DNA of 64,000 nucleotides from Dyella silvae (GCF_026421305.1 NZ_JAPJBQ010000010.1:1-64000), one strand, 5' to 3'; counted from the first letter of the stretch, positions 25,147-34,756 are shown. Program-made: numbers and translations. Notes: generated by a model not told the origin, from the sequence alone.

Positions 25147-25857
25147 TCAAAACCGATCCGTGCCCGCCAGATAGCGCCAGTGCCCCGGTTGCAGCCGGGC
25201 CATGGGAATGCGCCCGACACGGATGCGCTTGATCGCGACCACCTTCAGCCCGACGGCGTTGCACATGCGCTCGACTCTATCGGGCGCAATTCGCTTCAGG
25301 GCAAAGCGCAAGTGGGTTTCGTTCTGCCAGCTCACCTTGATCGGTGGCAGCGCATAGTTGTCGAAGCTGAGCCCGTGATTGAGCAAGGCAAGCCCATTCG
25401 GCGCCAGCTTGCCGGTCACTTCGACCACCAGCTCCTGCTCGATGCGGTCGAGATCTTCTTCCAGACGGCGCTTTACCCGCCAGTCCTGGGTAAACACCAC
25501 CAGACCGCTGGCTTTGTCGGGCAAGGATAACGGCGACACCAGGCGCGCGAAGTGACGCTTCAGCATGCGCACGCCTGAACTGTCGTCGTCGGCGTGGCTC
25601 TCCTCGCGGATCAATGCCCGGGCATCGTCGACCGTGATGCCGGCAGGTTTATGCAATACCAGCGTGGCGGGTTCGGCGGGTTCGAGTTGCGCGTGCGGAT
25701 CGATCTCGATGTGCTGCTCGAGCACCTTGAACTGCGGCTCCTCAATAGTCACGCCGTCCACGCGTACCCAGCCGCCTTCGATATACATTTCTGCCTCGCG
25801 CCGCGAGCACTGGGCCAGGGCAGCGACACGTTTGGCGAGGCGTACAGGTTCAGTCAT
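25147..25857 (-). CDS. Rsu-type pseudouridine synthase-like protein
   Basis: 236 residues. An N-terminal S4 RNA-binding domain (LAKRVAALAQCSRREAEMYIEGGWVRVDG) is followed by a pseudouridine synthase domain (LVLHKPAG, ELVVEVTGKL, RIRVGRI) like RsuA/RluB/RluF. The usual catalytic motif GRLDxxTxGL reads LSLPDKASGL here, so the position of the catalytic Asp is Pro, with an Asp one residue later. It may be an inactive RNA-binding relative or may use a shifted loop. Single gene; its start is 166 bases from the next minus-strand gene's stop codon. Confidence 0.85.
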   Translation of the reverse strand: MTEPVRLAKRVAALAQCSRREAEMYIEGGWVRVDGVTIEEPQFKVLEQHIEIDPHAQLEPAEPATLVLHKPAGITVDDARALIREESHADDDSSGVRMLKRHFARLVSPLSLPDKASGLVVFTQDWRVKRRLEEDLDRIEQELVVEVTGKLAPNGLALLNHGLSFDNYALPPIKVSWQNETHLRFALKRIAPDRVERMCNAVGLKVVAIKRIRVGRIPMARLQPGHWRYLAGTDRF

Positions 25858-26023
25858 GGGCGTAGCCAGGGGATCATGTGCGCCATTATAGGCGCCCCGA
25901 CCGGGGGAGAACCTGTGGCCACGCAGACTTGCCGTTGGGCAGACTCGGACGGATCGCGTTCAACCCGAAGCGGGCAGCGCACCATCGCACCCACGTTCAC
26001 GCGTGTGCTCGTGCCTGAAGTGC

Positions 26024-27547
26024 TCAGCCAAAGTCCGGCCCGTGCTTCCAAAGCTCGCCCCATGGCACTCGCGCAGGGCCGCACACAAAGATATCGGGGT
26101 GATCCCGGCTTTCTTCATTGACGACGCCCCAGGCGTTGGTCGTGTGGCCAGCAAGGCGGCAATCGGTGAAAAGTTCATCGGCGCGCTCGCGCGGATTTCC
26201 AAGCACGATAAGTGTGGTGGGTGCTGTCTGCGGATAGCCGCGTAGCCATCCGGAGTTGATGGTGGTGATCGGTGCGGGCAAGCGATAGCGCGGGCCCAGC
26301 AGGGCGATGGCGCCGTACTCGCCATAGTTGCCCACGGCAATGCCAAGATGGGCCTGCTGGTCGCCGGGCAAGGCGTCTCGAATGGCTGCGACCTGTGCGA
26401 CGAGTTCGTCCCAACCGATTTCTTCACGGAGGTCGCCGTTGTTCTGCAGCGCAAAGTCGCGCAATGGACCGCTTGATGCGATAGGCACGATGCGAAGCGT
26501 CGCGTAGATGCCGACGGCGAACACCCCGGTGAATACCAGCGTGACCATCGCAACACGCCACACCGGACGCAGCGTGCGCAACCATCGCTCGCCCACCACC
26601 GATCCCATCGCTATCAGCATGGGGTAGGCGCCGCAGGTGTAATAGAAGCGCCCCTGCGCCATCAGGAAAAGCAGCAGCGGTACCACATACATCCAGGCAA
26701 GCATGCGATAGCGGCGGTCCCTGAAGTAGGCGAACAAGCCCGCCAGCCAGACGGGCGCCGTGAACAGGTTGGCATTCAACAGAAACTGATCGCGAAGAAA
26801 TCCGTCCGCGCGCCCCAGACGTACATCGCGCGCATGAATACCTTGCAGGAAGTGGTAGGAGATAAAGTCGTGCCGGATGAGCCAGAGAAGATTGGGGGTG
26901 ACGATAAGCAGCGCGATGACGCCACCGGTCCAGAACCAGCGATTCGCGATATAGCGCCGTGCGCTTGTGAGCAGCGCCCCCGTCAGTACACCGGCGAGTT
27001 CGAACGCGATCGAATATTTAGTCTGCAGTCCAACGCCGGCGAGTGCGCCAATGGCCACCCACCAGCGGGGTTCATCGTCACGCAACAGACGAATCACGCA
27101 CCAGGCGATAAGCACCCACCACAACAGATCGAAGGAGGAATACTGAAATTCGGTCGCCTGAAACATCGGCAAGGGCGATAGCGCTACGGCGATGGCGGTA
27201 AAGATCTGAGCCAGCCGCCCACCCCCCAGGTCGCGCGCCATGAGGCCGCTGACGAAAATGACCAGGACTTGTGCGAGCACCGAAAACAGTCGCAGGCCTA
27301 CCAGTGACAGGCCAAACATCTTGAGGCCCAGAAACTCCAGTGCTGCGGTCAAGGGCGGGTAAGGCACAAAGCCCCAATCCAGATGCTGCGCATCACTCAG
27401 GAATTGCCATTCGTCCCGGTGAAAGCCGTACTGCCCGTTGGTCACCATGTGAGCTGCCCCAAAGATCAGGGCAATGGCGAGCACCGGGAGCACACTCCCC
27501 TGGTGGTCTGGCGTGGCGTGCTGAATCGGACTACCGGTCGCACTCAT
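26024..27547 (-). CDS. GT39/ArnT-like membrane glycosyltransferase
   Basis: 507 residues with about ten membrane helices and a C-terminal soluble part from about residue 370. The first loop has GFHRDEWQFL, the acidic DE site of GT-C enzymes, followed by VPYPPLTAALE, characteristic of PMT_2/GT39 family proteins. HDFISYHFLQGIHARDV lies in a later loop. Such enzymes use polyprenyl-phosphate sugars to modify lipids or proteins in the periplasm. It is not linked to the 10.5-18.6 kb cluster and is flanked by unrelated genes. Acceptor unknown. Confidence 0.87.
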   Translation of the reverse strand: MSATGSPIQHATPDHQGSVLPVLAIALIFGAAHMVTNGQYGFHRDEWQFLSDAQHLDWGFVPYPPLTAALEFLGLKMFGLSLVGLRLFSVLAQVLVIFVSGLMARDLGGGRLAQIFTAIAVALSPLPMFQATEFQYSSFDLLWWVLIAWCVIRLLRDDEPRWWVAIGALAGVGLQTKYSIAFELAGVLTGALLTSARRYIANRWFWTGGVIALLIVTPNLLWLIRHDFISYHFLQGIHARDVRLGRADGFLRDQFLLNANLFTAPVWLAGLFAYFRDRRYRMLAWMYVVPLLLFLMAQGRFYYTCGAYPMLIAMGSVVGERWLRTLRPVWRVAMVTLVFTGVFAVGIYATLRIVPIASSGPLRDFALQNNGDLREEIGWDELVAQVAAIRDALPGDQQAHLGIAVGNYGEYGAIALLGPRYRLPAPITTINSGWLRGYPQTAPTTLIVLGNPRERADELFTDCRLAGHTTNAWGVVNEESRDHPDIFVCGPARVPWGELWKHGPDFG

Positions 27548-27933
27548 GTATGCATCCTTGAAACAGGCCGACGGTTCGCCCGATGCCTGTCCGGCTCAGC
27601 GGGCGGTGATTCAAGTACTACCTAAGATAGCCAAAGTCCGCTGAGGTCAGTGCCCGTGGCGAAGGTGATTTCCGCCCGCAGTGGCGAGGAGTGCCGGCAT
27701 GGGCGAGTGAGGCCGCACCGGCCGCCCTGTTCACGAAATCGCCCTATCAGGATATGGCGATACCAACCCCCGTTGGGCGCGGGATCCGCGTCGTCAGGCT
27801 GGTGCGTCAAGCCCGTCCGGTTGTACCGCGTGGCCCAGAACACGGAAGCGATAGCCCAACGGCAAAGATCCAAGTAATGTCAGTGTCGACAGCGTGGACG
27901 TTGGCTTGCTTATCGATAGCCGTCGGAGGGCAG
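27548..27933. other. intergenic stretch, no gene seen
   Basis: 386 bases between divergent genes. Both strands have open frames, but neither has a convincing start or protein-like sequence. Confidence 0.4.
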
Positions 27934-28170
27934 ATGAACGCAGACGTGGTCGAAGAAATGGCAGTCGGCAACTGCCTGATAAGGGTCCGAAGCGTCCGTG
28001 TTGAACCGTCAGGCGCCGCAGGCTGGGTGGGCACCTGGGAGGTCTACCAGTTGCCTTGGTATCGCAAGAAGCGCGCTGTGCACGTGGGTGAAACCGAAGT
28101 AGTGACCAGCGAGCGCATGGCACTGGGCATGGCGAGAACCATCGCTACCGCGATCGCCTTCGCCTTCTGA
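27934..28170 (+). CDS. hypothetical small protein
   Basis: 78 residues from an ATG with GGAGG 6 bases upstream. The sequence reads NADVVEEMAVGNCLIRVRSV, then VGTWEVYQLPWYRKKRAVHVGET and an Ala-rich helical end. It looks like a compact alpha/beta protein of the DUF-type family with a GxWxVY strand. No motif is recognised. The frame is open farther upstream, but the ribosome-binding site argues for this start. Confidence 0.5.
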   Translation: MNADVVEEMAVGNCLIRVRSVRVEPSGAAGWVGTWEVYQLPWYRKKRAVHVGETEVVTSERMALGMARTIATAIAFAF

Positions 28171-28313
28171 TCAACGCAGGCGCAATGGCCTTCCACGGAC
28201 AGGAGCAGGGCTGGCAGATTCGCGCTCAGCCCGAAGCGTCGCCACGTTCGGATGTCTTCTTTCGATCGTGGACCTGACCGGTACCTACGGGCGGGCGAGG
28301 CCAGCGTCCGCGT

Positions 28314-28597
28314 TTACCAGTTGAGCTCGCCGAGCATGGCGGCGTACGTCTCAATGCCGTCCCGGCGATTGTGAAATCGAGCCTCACCAGCTTGGATCTG
28401 GTGCTACCTGTCGCCCCATCGGGTTCCGCACGGAGCACTGTCCAGCCGAGATCTTGCAGCCACTTCTCCACCAGCCCGCGCTCTGGCGTCTGGTCGGGAA
28501 CAAGCCGGAATTCCAACGCCTCCTCTGCGGTCACGTGCACATTACGGCGCTTGCCATGCACTATACCCTGGCCGAGATTGCCGACCGGCCTATCCAT
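28314..28597 (-). pseudogene. frame-disrupted small gene remnant
   Basis: On the minus strand one frame reads HVTAEEALEFRLVPDQ then GLVEKWLQDLGWTVLRAEPDG, which looks like a real protein. That resemblance fades after about 28390. A different frame then reads EARFHNRRDGIETYAAMLGE followed by LNW and a stop at 28314-28316, also protein-like. A shift between 28370 and 28395 would join them. No family recognised; the case rests on the look of the two segments. Confidence 0.3.
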
Positions 28598-28639
28598 GCA
28601 AGGTGCATCACCCCATCACGTTCCTATGGAGTCCTATCG

Positions 28640-29575
28640 ATGATTCGACAGCTTCTCGCGGTGTGTCTGCTTGCAGGTTTCAGCCTTGTTGCCGTCGCAG
28701 CCGTTCAACCTTTTCCTTCCACCTTCCGGGCTCAGGAAATGCAGACGGATGGCGCGACGATCCATGTTCGCGTCGGCGGCAAGGGGCCGGCTGTTGTATT
28801 GCTGCATGGCTTCGGCGACACGGGCGACATGTGGGCGCCGCTGGCTACCGATCTCGCTCGCAACCACACGGTGGTGGTGCCCGACTTGCGCGGCATGGGC
28901 TTGTCCTCGCATCCCGAGGGTGGTTATGACAAGCGGACGCAAGCGGCGGACATCCGCAGCGTGCTCACCCAGCTGGGCATCGACCACGCCGCCGTCGTCG
29001 GGCACGACATCGGCACCATGGTGGCGTACGCCTATGCGGCCCGTTATCCCGACAAGACAGATCGCCTCGTTGTGATGGATGCCCCTGTGCCAGGCATTCC
29101 GCCCTGGGACCAGATCGTGCGACTGCCTGCCCTCTGGCACTTCGACTTCGGTGGTCCTGACATGGAGCGCCTTGTGGCTGGCCGCGAGCGCATCTACCTG
29201 GATCGCTTCTGGAACGAGTTCGCAGGCGACCCATCCAAAGTCGACGAAGCCACGCGCGAGCACTACGCCGCGCTTTACGCCCGACCGGGTGCTATGCACG
29301 ACGCGTTCGCGCAGTTCCGCGCCATCCGCAAGGACGCCGAAGACAACAAGACTGCCATGGCGACCAAGCTCACCATGCCGGTACTCGCCATCGGCGGAGA
29401 AAAGTCTTTTGGCGCGAACGAAGCCATCGTCATGCGCAATGCGGCCACCAACGTCACTGAACTCGTCGTTCCCAACGCAGGTCACTGGCTGATGGAAGAA
29501 GCTCCGGAAACGACCATGTCGGCAGTCCATCATTTTATCGATGGCAAGCCAGTGGGGTCGTCTGAAGCAAAGTAG
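28640..29575 (+). CDS. secreted alpha/beta hydrolase (epoxide hydrolase-like)
   Basis: 311 residues. A signal peptide (MIRQLLAVCLLAGFSLVAVA, cleaved near AVA) precedes a full alpha/beta hydrolase: oxyanion LLHGFGDTGDMW, nucleophile elbow VVGHDIGT with Asp123, a cap domain, and catalytic His282 in PNAGHWLMEE. An Asp nucleophile places it with epoxide hydrolases and haloacetate dehalogenases rather than esterases; PWDQIVRLPALWHFDF fits this group. A GGAG ribosome-binding site precedes ATG 28640. Secretion to the periplasm is unusual for the group but is seen in this lineage. Substrate unknown. Confidence 0.88.
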   Translation: MIRQLLAVCLLAGFSLVAVAAVQPFPSTFRAQEMQTDGATIHVRVGGKGPAVVLLHGFGDTGDMWAPLATDLARNHTVVVPDLRGMGLSSHPEGGYDKRTQAADIRSVLTQLGIDHAAVVGHDIGTMVAYAYAARYPDKTDRLVVMDAPVPGIPPWDQIVRLPALWHFDFGGPDMERLVAGRERIYLDRFWNEFAGDPSKVDEATREHYAALYARPGAMHDAFAQFRAIRKDAEDNKTAMATKLTMPVLAIGGEKSFGANEAIVMRNAATNVTELVVPNAGHWLMEEAPETTMSAVHHFIDGKPVGSSEAK

Positions 29576-29593
29576 GGCGAGCAGATGGGGAAT

Positions 29594-29617
29594 GTCTGCT
29601 TCGGGTTGCGGATTCAG
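29594..29617 (+). repeat. degenerate palindrome, copy 10
   Basis: GTCTGCTTCGGG / TTGCGGATTCAGCC, the same shortened variant as at 3948, 18 bases after the hydrolase stop codon. Confidence 0.45.
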
Positions 29618-29794
29618 CCGTTCAACGAAACGCACTAAGGACGGGCAGGCGGAAAGAGTCGCATGGCGCGCAGATTCCGCGGACCCATAGTCGAACGGCG
29701 GATGTTCCTGTTGGGCGAGTGCTGTCAGGAGGGCGAGCAAGCTCTCCGCCTGCTCTGATCGATCGCCGGTTCGCGCATCCATGTGTCGGGTTGC

Positions 29795-29824
29795 CCCTGA
29801 ATCGCGAAAGATCGCGATTCAGGG
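29795..29824. terminator. strong hairpin, likely bidirectional terminator
   Basis: Perfect 13-base arms CCCTGAATCGCGA and TCGCGATTCAGGG around AAGA. It lies between convergent genes and has no T run, so a terminator role is likely but not certain. Confidence 0.55.
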
Positions 29825-29874
29825 TGCGTCACTGACCCATGACGGGATGCGTCGTTCGATCCCGCTTCGCCGCA

Positions 29875-30438
29875 TTAGTGCGCGGCGTTCGCTATGGTGA
29901 GTTCTACGCGGCGATTCTGAGCCTTTCCTTCCGCCGTATCGTTGGATGCCACCGGATTTTCTTCACCAAAGCCGTGAGCTGCGACAAGATCCGGCTTGAC
30001 GCCCTGGGAAATCATGTACTGCATGACGTTGTCCGCGCGCTTCTGGGACAGGATGACATTGCTGGTGACACCCTGTTTCGCCAGTTCCGGACCGATCGGC
30101 GTGCTATCCGTGTAGCCGTTCACGTTGATCTTGTTTTTCTGGTGAGGTGCCAGAATCGAGGCGATCTTGGCAATGCTCGTCTTGGCCTCGTTCGACATTT
30201 CCCAGCCACCGGAAGGGAACAGCAACTGGCTGTTGAGTGACACCTTGATCGCGTCCTGCATCCGCGTGATGTGCATGTCGCGGGACGCAACCTCCGCCCC
30301 CATGGTCTGGTTCAGTTGCTGGTACTGCGCCTCGAGTTCGGCATTTTTCTGTTGCGACTCGTCATATTTCTGCTGCGACACGCAGCCTGCCATGAGCAGC
30401 GCTGCACCTAATGCACAAACCATCGAAATCTTTGTCAT
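29875..30438 (-). CDS. OmpA-family lipoprotein
   Basis: 187 residues. Lipoprotein signal MTKISMVCALGAALLMAGC with lipobox LMAGC (Cys18), a coiled segment (QQKYDESQQKNAELEAQYQQLNQ), then an OmpA C-terminal peptidoglycan-binding domain: INVNGYTDSTPIG, LSQKRADNVMQYMISQG, HGFGEENPVASN and the final AQNRRVELTI. The OmpA Asp and Arg that contact diaminopimelate are present (YTDS; NRRVEL). GAGGGG precedes the start. It tethers the outer membrane to peptidoglycan, like Pal/YiaD-type proteins. Monocistronic. Confidence 0.9.
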   Translation of the reverse strand: MTKISMVCALGAALLMAGCVSQQKYDESQQKNAELEAQYQQLNQTMGAEVASRDMHITRMQDAIKVSLNSQLLFPSGGWEMSNEAKTSIAKIASILAPHQKNKINVNGYTDSTPIGPELAKQGVTSNVILSQKRADNVMQYMISQGVKPDLVAAHGFGEENPVASNDTAEGKAQNRRVELTIANAAH

Positions 30439-31152
30439 TGGGGTTCCCCTCTCGTCGAAAAGTTGTGTGGAAGCGATGGCGGCTATGGAAGGAATTGCCC
30501 GTCCATGGTGTGGTTCGCACCAAAAACACATTTTCGTTGGTCGTAAAGAAGGTAAAGCTTCCCGGCAGTTATCCGTAAACATGCGGCAACGAAAGCGTTA
30601 CCTGAAAGCGGCCGGTACGGTGCAATAACGGTCGCGCCTTGTGATGCGACTCGATAGCGAACGTGTAAAAGTCGAGGTAGAGAGATTGCTTGCAGAAGAG
30701 AAGATGCCTCCGCCTCCTTTTGGCTGTTTCCCCATTCCCGCCGCAAAAAAATCGTAATAGACGAAAAATGAAGACAACGTGTCAGCGCAGGATGGAAGTG
30801 CCGGATATGGCAAAGGCCGATCGTCATTCGCCAGAAAACTTACGTATCCCAGCTAAGTAAAATTACTTGTCCATGTTGACCAGGCCGCGAATACGGGAAC
30901 CGTCTGCTTTTGGTTCGAGACGATGAGATGGGCTCGTCCTCACCCGCTATCGGCTGCCTTCACTCCTCTCCGGAGGGGTTGCACATGGATGTTGCGATCG
31001 CTGGTGGGGAGGCTCTAGCCCGTTGGGCCGTTCATCACGACGGCGAATTCAGCATCGGCGCAGTCCGGGTTCCCCGGGTGACGTGCGCGAGAATCCACCC
31101 GCTGCCAGAGAACGGCATGATGGTGTTGGCTGACGTGTTCGTGCTCATTCGC
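30439..31152. other. intergenic stretch, no gene seen
   Basis: About 700 bases between two minus-strand genes. Part of it (30600-30880) is AT-richer than its surroundings and includes CGCAAAAAAATCG. I found no convincing gene; one + strand frame from 30985 is open but lacks a family-like sequence. Confidence 0.4.
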
Positions 31153-31185
31153 ACCGCGCTGGCTATGGATGATAGCCAGCGCGGT
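31153..31185 (-). terminator. hairpin after the ankyrin gene
   Basis: Perfect 14-base arms ACCGCGCTGGCTAT and ATAGCCAGCGCGGT around GGATG, 9 bases beyond the ankyrin stop codon. No T run follows. Confidence 0.6.
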
Positions 31186-31194
31186 TGGAGAGCG

Positions 31195-34100
31195 TTACTC
31201 GGAGGGTTGCGCAGGTTGCCGCAGCATCTGGCGCACGCTGGGAATCGCCGAGCCACTGCGTGCAGCCAGTTCGTGCGCGATATCGACGTAACCGATGGTG
31301 CGTGCCACATCCGCCGCGGTGCGGCCGAAAGCATCCGCAGCCTGACGATCGGCACCACGCGCCAGCAGTACGCGGGCCGGTGCCAGCAGCGCGTGCATGG
31401 CGCAGGCGTGCAGCGCGGTGACGCCGCGCTGATCGGCATGGGCCAGCGTGGCGCCGGCATCCAGCAGCACTGGCACCAGTGCGCCGATATGGGTGGGGTC
31501 GCATTCGCTGCCCGGACGCAGGTGCGCACCCAGCAGCAATAGCAGCGGCGTCTTGCCTTCTTTGTCGGCCAGGCTCACATCGGCGTTGTGCTTGAGCAGC
31601 GCGTCGAACAAGCGGCGCGCGCGCAAGCTGTCGTTGTGCGTAAAGCCAAACTGAGAGGCCGCGTGGAGGGCGCTGTGGCCGCGCGAATCGACGGCGTTTA
31701 CATCGGCGCCGCCTTCCATCAACTGTTCGGCGACTTCGGGATAACCCATCGCCGCCGCAATCATCAGGGACGTGGCATCACCCGGCAGTCGTTGATCCAC
31801 GGCCGCGCCGTGCTGCAACAGCAGTGCCACCAGTGCTTCGCGGCGGGCGCTGACTGCGGCAGCCAGTGGGGTCATGCCGTTGGTTGCGGCCAGCGAGGCA
31901 TCGGCGCCTTTATCCAGCAGGAGCGCTGCCACCTCGCGCTGTCCTGCGCCGCAGGCGTGCAGCAGCGCAGTAGCGCCCTGGTGATCGCGGGTATCCACCG
32001 CAAAGCCGAGTTCCAGCAAGCGCTCCACTGCCACCAGCGAGCCGGCAGCAGCGGCAGGCGGCAGATCTTCCGCGCGCAGCGGTCGCGCCGGCCGGGTCCA
32101 GTCGCCCCAGTTGAGCCAGCGCTCGATGGCTTCGTGCTCCAGCGACTGGCCGAGCGGTGTTTCGCCATTGGCGTCGATCGCTTCGGGGTCTGCGCCGTGC
32201 GCCACCAAGGCACGGACCAGCGGCAACGCGCGCTCGCCATGTTCCAGTGCGGCAAACAGCGGCGTGCGGCCGCTGCTGTCACGCGTATTGGGGTCGCAGC
32301 CACGGGCCAGCAGGGTTTCCAGCAACACTTGGTGGCCGTAAGTGGCCGCCAGATGCACCGGCGTGCGCTCGCGCGCATCCGGGCCAAAGGGATCGGCGCC
32401 GCGTTCCAGCATCACCACGGGCAGGGCGGCACCCTGTGCGCTGTCTTCCAGCCGTACCAGCGTCTGCGCGAGCAGACCCGCGCCGGCCGGCGTCGCGCCC
32501 GCGTGCAGCAGGTCATCCACGGCTTCGGTCGCGGCAGGCAGCTGTTGCAGCAACGCATCGAACAGGCGGCGGCCCAGCGGCGGCAACGGCGCTTCCACAC
32601 CTTCCAGGGTTTCTGCGTCGTCTACCAGCTGCGGTTGCAGGCGTGCTTCGGGATCCAGCGCGTGATCCAGCAGCCAGCGGCGGCCAGCGTCCTGCCCCGG
32701 CGCTGCGAGATCCAGGTACATCTGCGCCAACTGTTCCTGCGGCCACTCGCGCACGCGGCCATGAAAGGTGGAGACGATGGCCCAGTGGCCAAAGCGCAGC
32801 GCATCCAGCAGATGGGCCGGGGTGTCGGCGCCTTCGGGCAGGGCGTCCATGCTCAGGCTGGCGGGCAGCGGCGTTTCCGGGTCGAGCAGGGCGACCAGAT
32901 CCCAGCGGCCTGCGGCGGCGGCGTGGTCCAGCGCGCTACGGCCATCGGTGCCCACCGCTTTGGGCTCGGCGCCCAGCGCAATCAGGGCACGCACGACGTC
33001 GGCATGCGCCTGCGGTGACTGGCAGGCGAGCGTCAGCGCGTCGCGGCCATGGCTGTTGCGCACGCGCGCATCCGGCTGTGCCTCGGTCAGCAGCTTCACA
33101 ATGCCCACTGCGCCAGCGCGGGCGGCTTCCATCAGTGCCGTATTGCCATGGCGGTCCGCGAGGTTCACATCGGCGCCAGCGGCACGCAGAGCGCGGGCAA
33201 TCTGTTCGTGGCCCTCGGACGCGGCGGCCATCAGGGCGCTGCGGTGGCGTGCATCCACCGCGTTCACGGCGGCGCGGTGCTTGAGCAGCAACTTCACACC
33301 GCTCGTGTCGTCATCGGCGATGCCGGCAGCGGCAACCAGCGCAGGCTCGCCATCGGCGGGCGCGGGCTTGGCGCTGCGTTCCAGCAGAAACTTCACCACT
33401 GGCCAGTTGGCCGCGCGGCAGGCCACAGCGAGCGGGCCGAGGCCCGCCTTGTTGAGTGCGTTGATGGGGGCGCCTGCGTCCAGCAACATCGCCGCCACCA
33501 TGGGTTCACCGCTGAGCACCGCGCCATGCAGGGGCGTGTTGCCCTGGCTGTCGGTCGCCAGCGCGTTGGCGCCGTTGGCTAGCAGCGTCATCACCGCTTC
33601 GGCGCGGCCATGCCAGCTGTCGCGGGTGGCGGCCAGCAGTGGGGTGAGGCCGCCGCTGGCGCGATTCACATCGGCGCCCTTGGCAATCAGCGCACGCAGC
33701 AGGTGCGTATCGGGCAGCAGGGCGGCCAGCATGAGTACGGGACGCTGGTCGCGGTCGCTGGACGGCGGCGCGGTGTTCGGGTCGGCACCAGCCTCCACCA
33801 GCGCCAGTGCCCGATCGATATCGCCATCGCGCGTGGCAGCCAGCAGCGCCTGCGCTTGTTCTGGTGTGCCGGCGGTGCGCTCTTCTTCGCTCAGCTGCGG
33901 CGCGGGCTTGGGCACCACCGGTGCGGATGCGGACTTCTCCACCACACCTGCCGCGGGCTGGCGCAGCGGGCGGCGGCGCTCGCACAGCAGCGCGCGCAGT
34001 GTGCGGTTGGCAATCACCAGGCAGCCCAGCGGCATCAGCACCGCACCGTAGAGCACCAGCGCCGCCGTGCGCAGTTCGGAAGGCAGCACGCCATACAGGC

Positions 34101-34665
34101 CCGTCAGCGCAATGGCGACAAAGGCCAACGCCAGCAGCGACACCGCCGCGGGCAGGAAATGCGTAAAGAAGCGTTCTTCGCGCGACAGGTGCCGGCCAAA
34201 CGCCAGGCTGCGAGCGGTTGCCGTGAATATCCACGAGCCATCGCTCTGCGCCGGATACGCGTCATCCCACACATACACGAGGCCAAAAGCGGGCCAAACG
34301 CGCCACAACGCGGCCAGCGCGATCACCAGCGCACCTGCCAGCATCAGCGCCCCACCAAGCGTCGGGGCCTGGTTGAGCTTGAGCATCGGCCACGCCACCA
34401 GCAAAAACACCAGCACCACGTAGCCGGTAAACATCACCAGATAAGCGGCGCCGCGCCGCAGCACGGTGCGGCCAAACTTCGGTTCCGGATCAAAACCTAT
34501 CGCGTGGCACACCGCCGCCATGGTCAGCGCGTTGGCCATCAGCAACGGGATCAATGCAAGCGGGTGCGCACCAAGCAGGGCGATCGCGGTGGCGATCAGT
34601 CCGGGCACGAACCAGGCGAGGGCTTGCAGAAACGGGGGCGGGCGACGCGTTTTTGAATAGGCCAT
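31195..34665 (-). CDS. large membrane-anchored ankyrin-repeat protein
   Basis: 1156 residues. The first 250 hold about six hydrophobic helices with short loops. From about residue 275 to the end ankyrin repeats follow, recognisable by G.TPL..A, LL..GA and ADVN patterns (for example GLTPLLAATRDSWHGRAEAV, GNTPLHGAVLSGEPMVAAML, GHSALHAASQFG). I count roughly twenty, with a less regular stretch near 620-740. The repeats should be cytoplasmic. The ATG followed by MAYSKTRRPPPF is preferred over one 10 codons upstream. Ankyrin arrays bind proteins; the partner is unknown. Single gene, no toxin domain visible. Confidence 0.88.
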   Translation of the reverse strand: MAYSKTRRPPPFLQALAWFVPGLIATAIALLGAHPLALIPLLMANALTMAAVCHAIGFDPEPKFGRTVLRRGAAYLVMFTGYVVLVFLLVAWPMLKLNQAPTLGGALMLAGALVIALAALWRVWPAFGLVYVWDDAYPAQSDGSWIFTATARSLAFGRHLSREERFFTHFLPAAVSLLALAFVAIALTGLYGVLPSELRTAALVLYGAVLMPLGCLVIANRTLRALLCERRRPLRQPAAGVVEKSASAPVVPKPAPQLSEEERTAGTPEQAQALLAATRDGDIDRALALVEAGADPNTAPPSSDRDQRPVLMLAALLPDTHLLRALIAKGADVNRASGGLTPLLAATRDSWHGRAEAVMTLLANGANALATDSQGNTPLHGAVLSGEPMVAAMLLDAGAPINALNKAGLGPLAVACRAANWPVVKFLLERSAKPAPADGEPALVAAAGIADDDTSGVKLLLKHRAAVNAVDARHRSALMAAASEGHEQIARALRAAGADVNLADRHGNTALMEAARAGAVGIVKLLTEAQPDARVRNSHGRDALTLACQSPQAHADVVRALIALGAEPKAVGTDGRSALDHAAAAGRWDLVALLDPETPLPASLSMDALPEGADTPAHLLDALRFGHWAIVSTFHGRVREWPQEQLAQMYLDLAAPGQDAGRRWLLDHALDPEARLQPQLVDDAETLEGVEAPLPPLGRRLFDALLQQLPAATEAVDDLLHAGATPAGAGLLAQTLVRLEDSAQGAALPVVMLERGADPFGPDARERTPVHLAATYGHQVLLETLLARGCDPNTRDSSGRTPLFAALEHGERALPLVRALVAHGADPEAIDANGETPLGQSLEHEAIERWLNWGDWTRPARPLRAEDLPPAAAAGSLVAVERLLELGFAVDTRDHQGATALLHACGAGQREVAALLLDKGADASLAATNGMTPLAAAVSARREALVALLLQHGAAVDQRLPGDATSLMIAAAMGYPEVAEQLMEGGADVNAVDSRGHSALHAASQFGFTHNDSLRARRLFDALLKHNADVSLADKEGKTPLLLLLGAHLRPGSECDPTHIGALVPVLLDAGATLAHADQRGVTALHACAMHALLAPARVLLARGADRQAADAFGRTAADVARTIGYVDIAHELAARSGSAIPSVRQMLRQPAQPSE

Positions 34666-34756
34666 GGGCGCGGAGTATAGGAATCGTGGCGACATCAGAC
34701 GGTAATCCCGTGTTAACGGCGATCACATGCCGAGCATTAGGGGGCGCTGATTTCGT

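Noticed and set aside
29594-29617. Terminator for the alpha/beta hydrolase at the palindrome copy
   Set aside because: The copy is too degenerate to form a stable stem and has no T run; the hairpin at 29795 is the better candidate.
30895-30935. GGTTCGAGAC resembling a tRNA T-loop
   Set aside because: No acceptor, D or anticodon stem can be folded around it.
30985-31194. Possible small gene on the + strand before the ankyrin gene's 3' end
   Set aside because: The frame runs on into antisense of the ankyrin gene, has no good ribosome-binding site and shows no family-like sequence.
31588-34656. Long + strand open frames opposite the ankyrin gene
   Set aside because: The ankyrin repeat periodicity explains the absence of stops; the sequences are Arg/Gln-rich and not protein-like.
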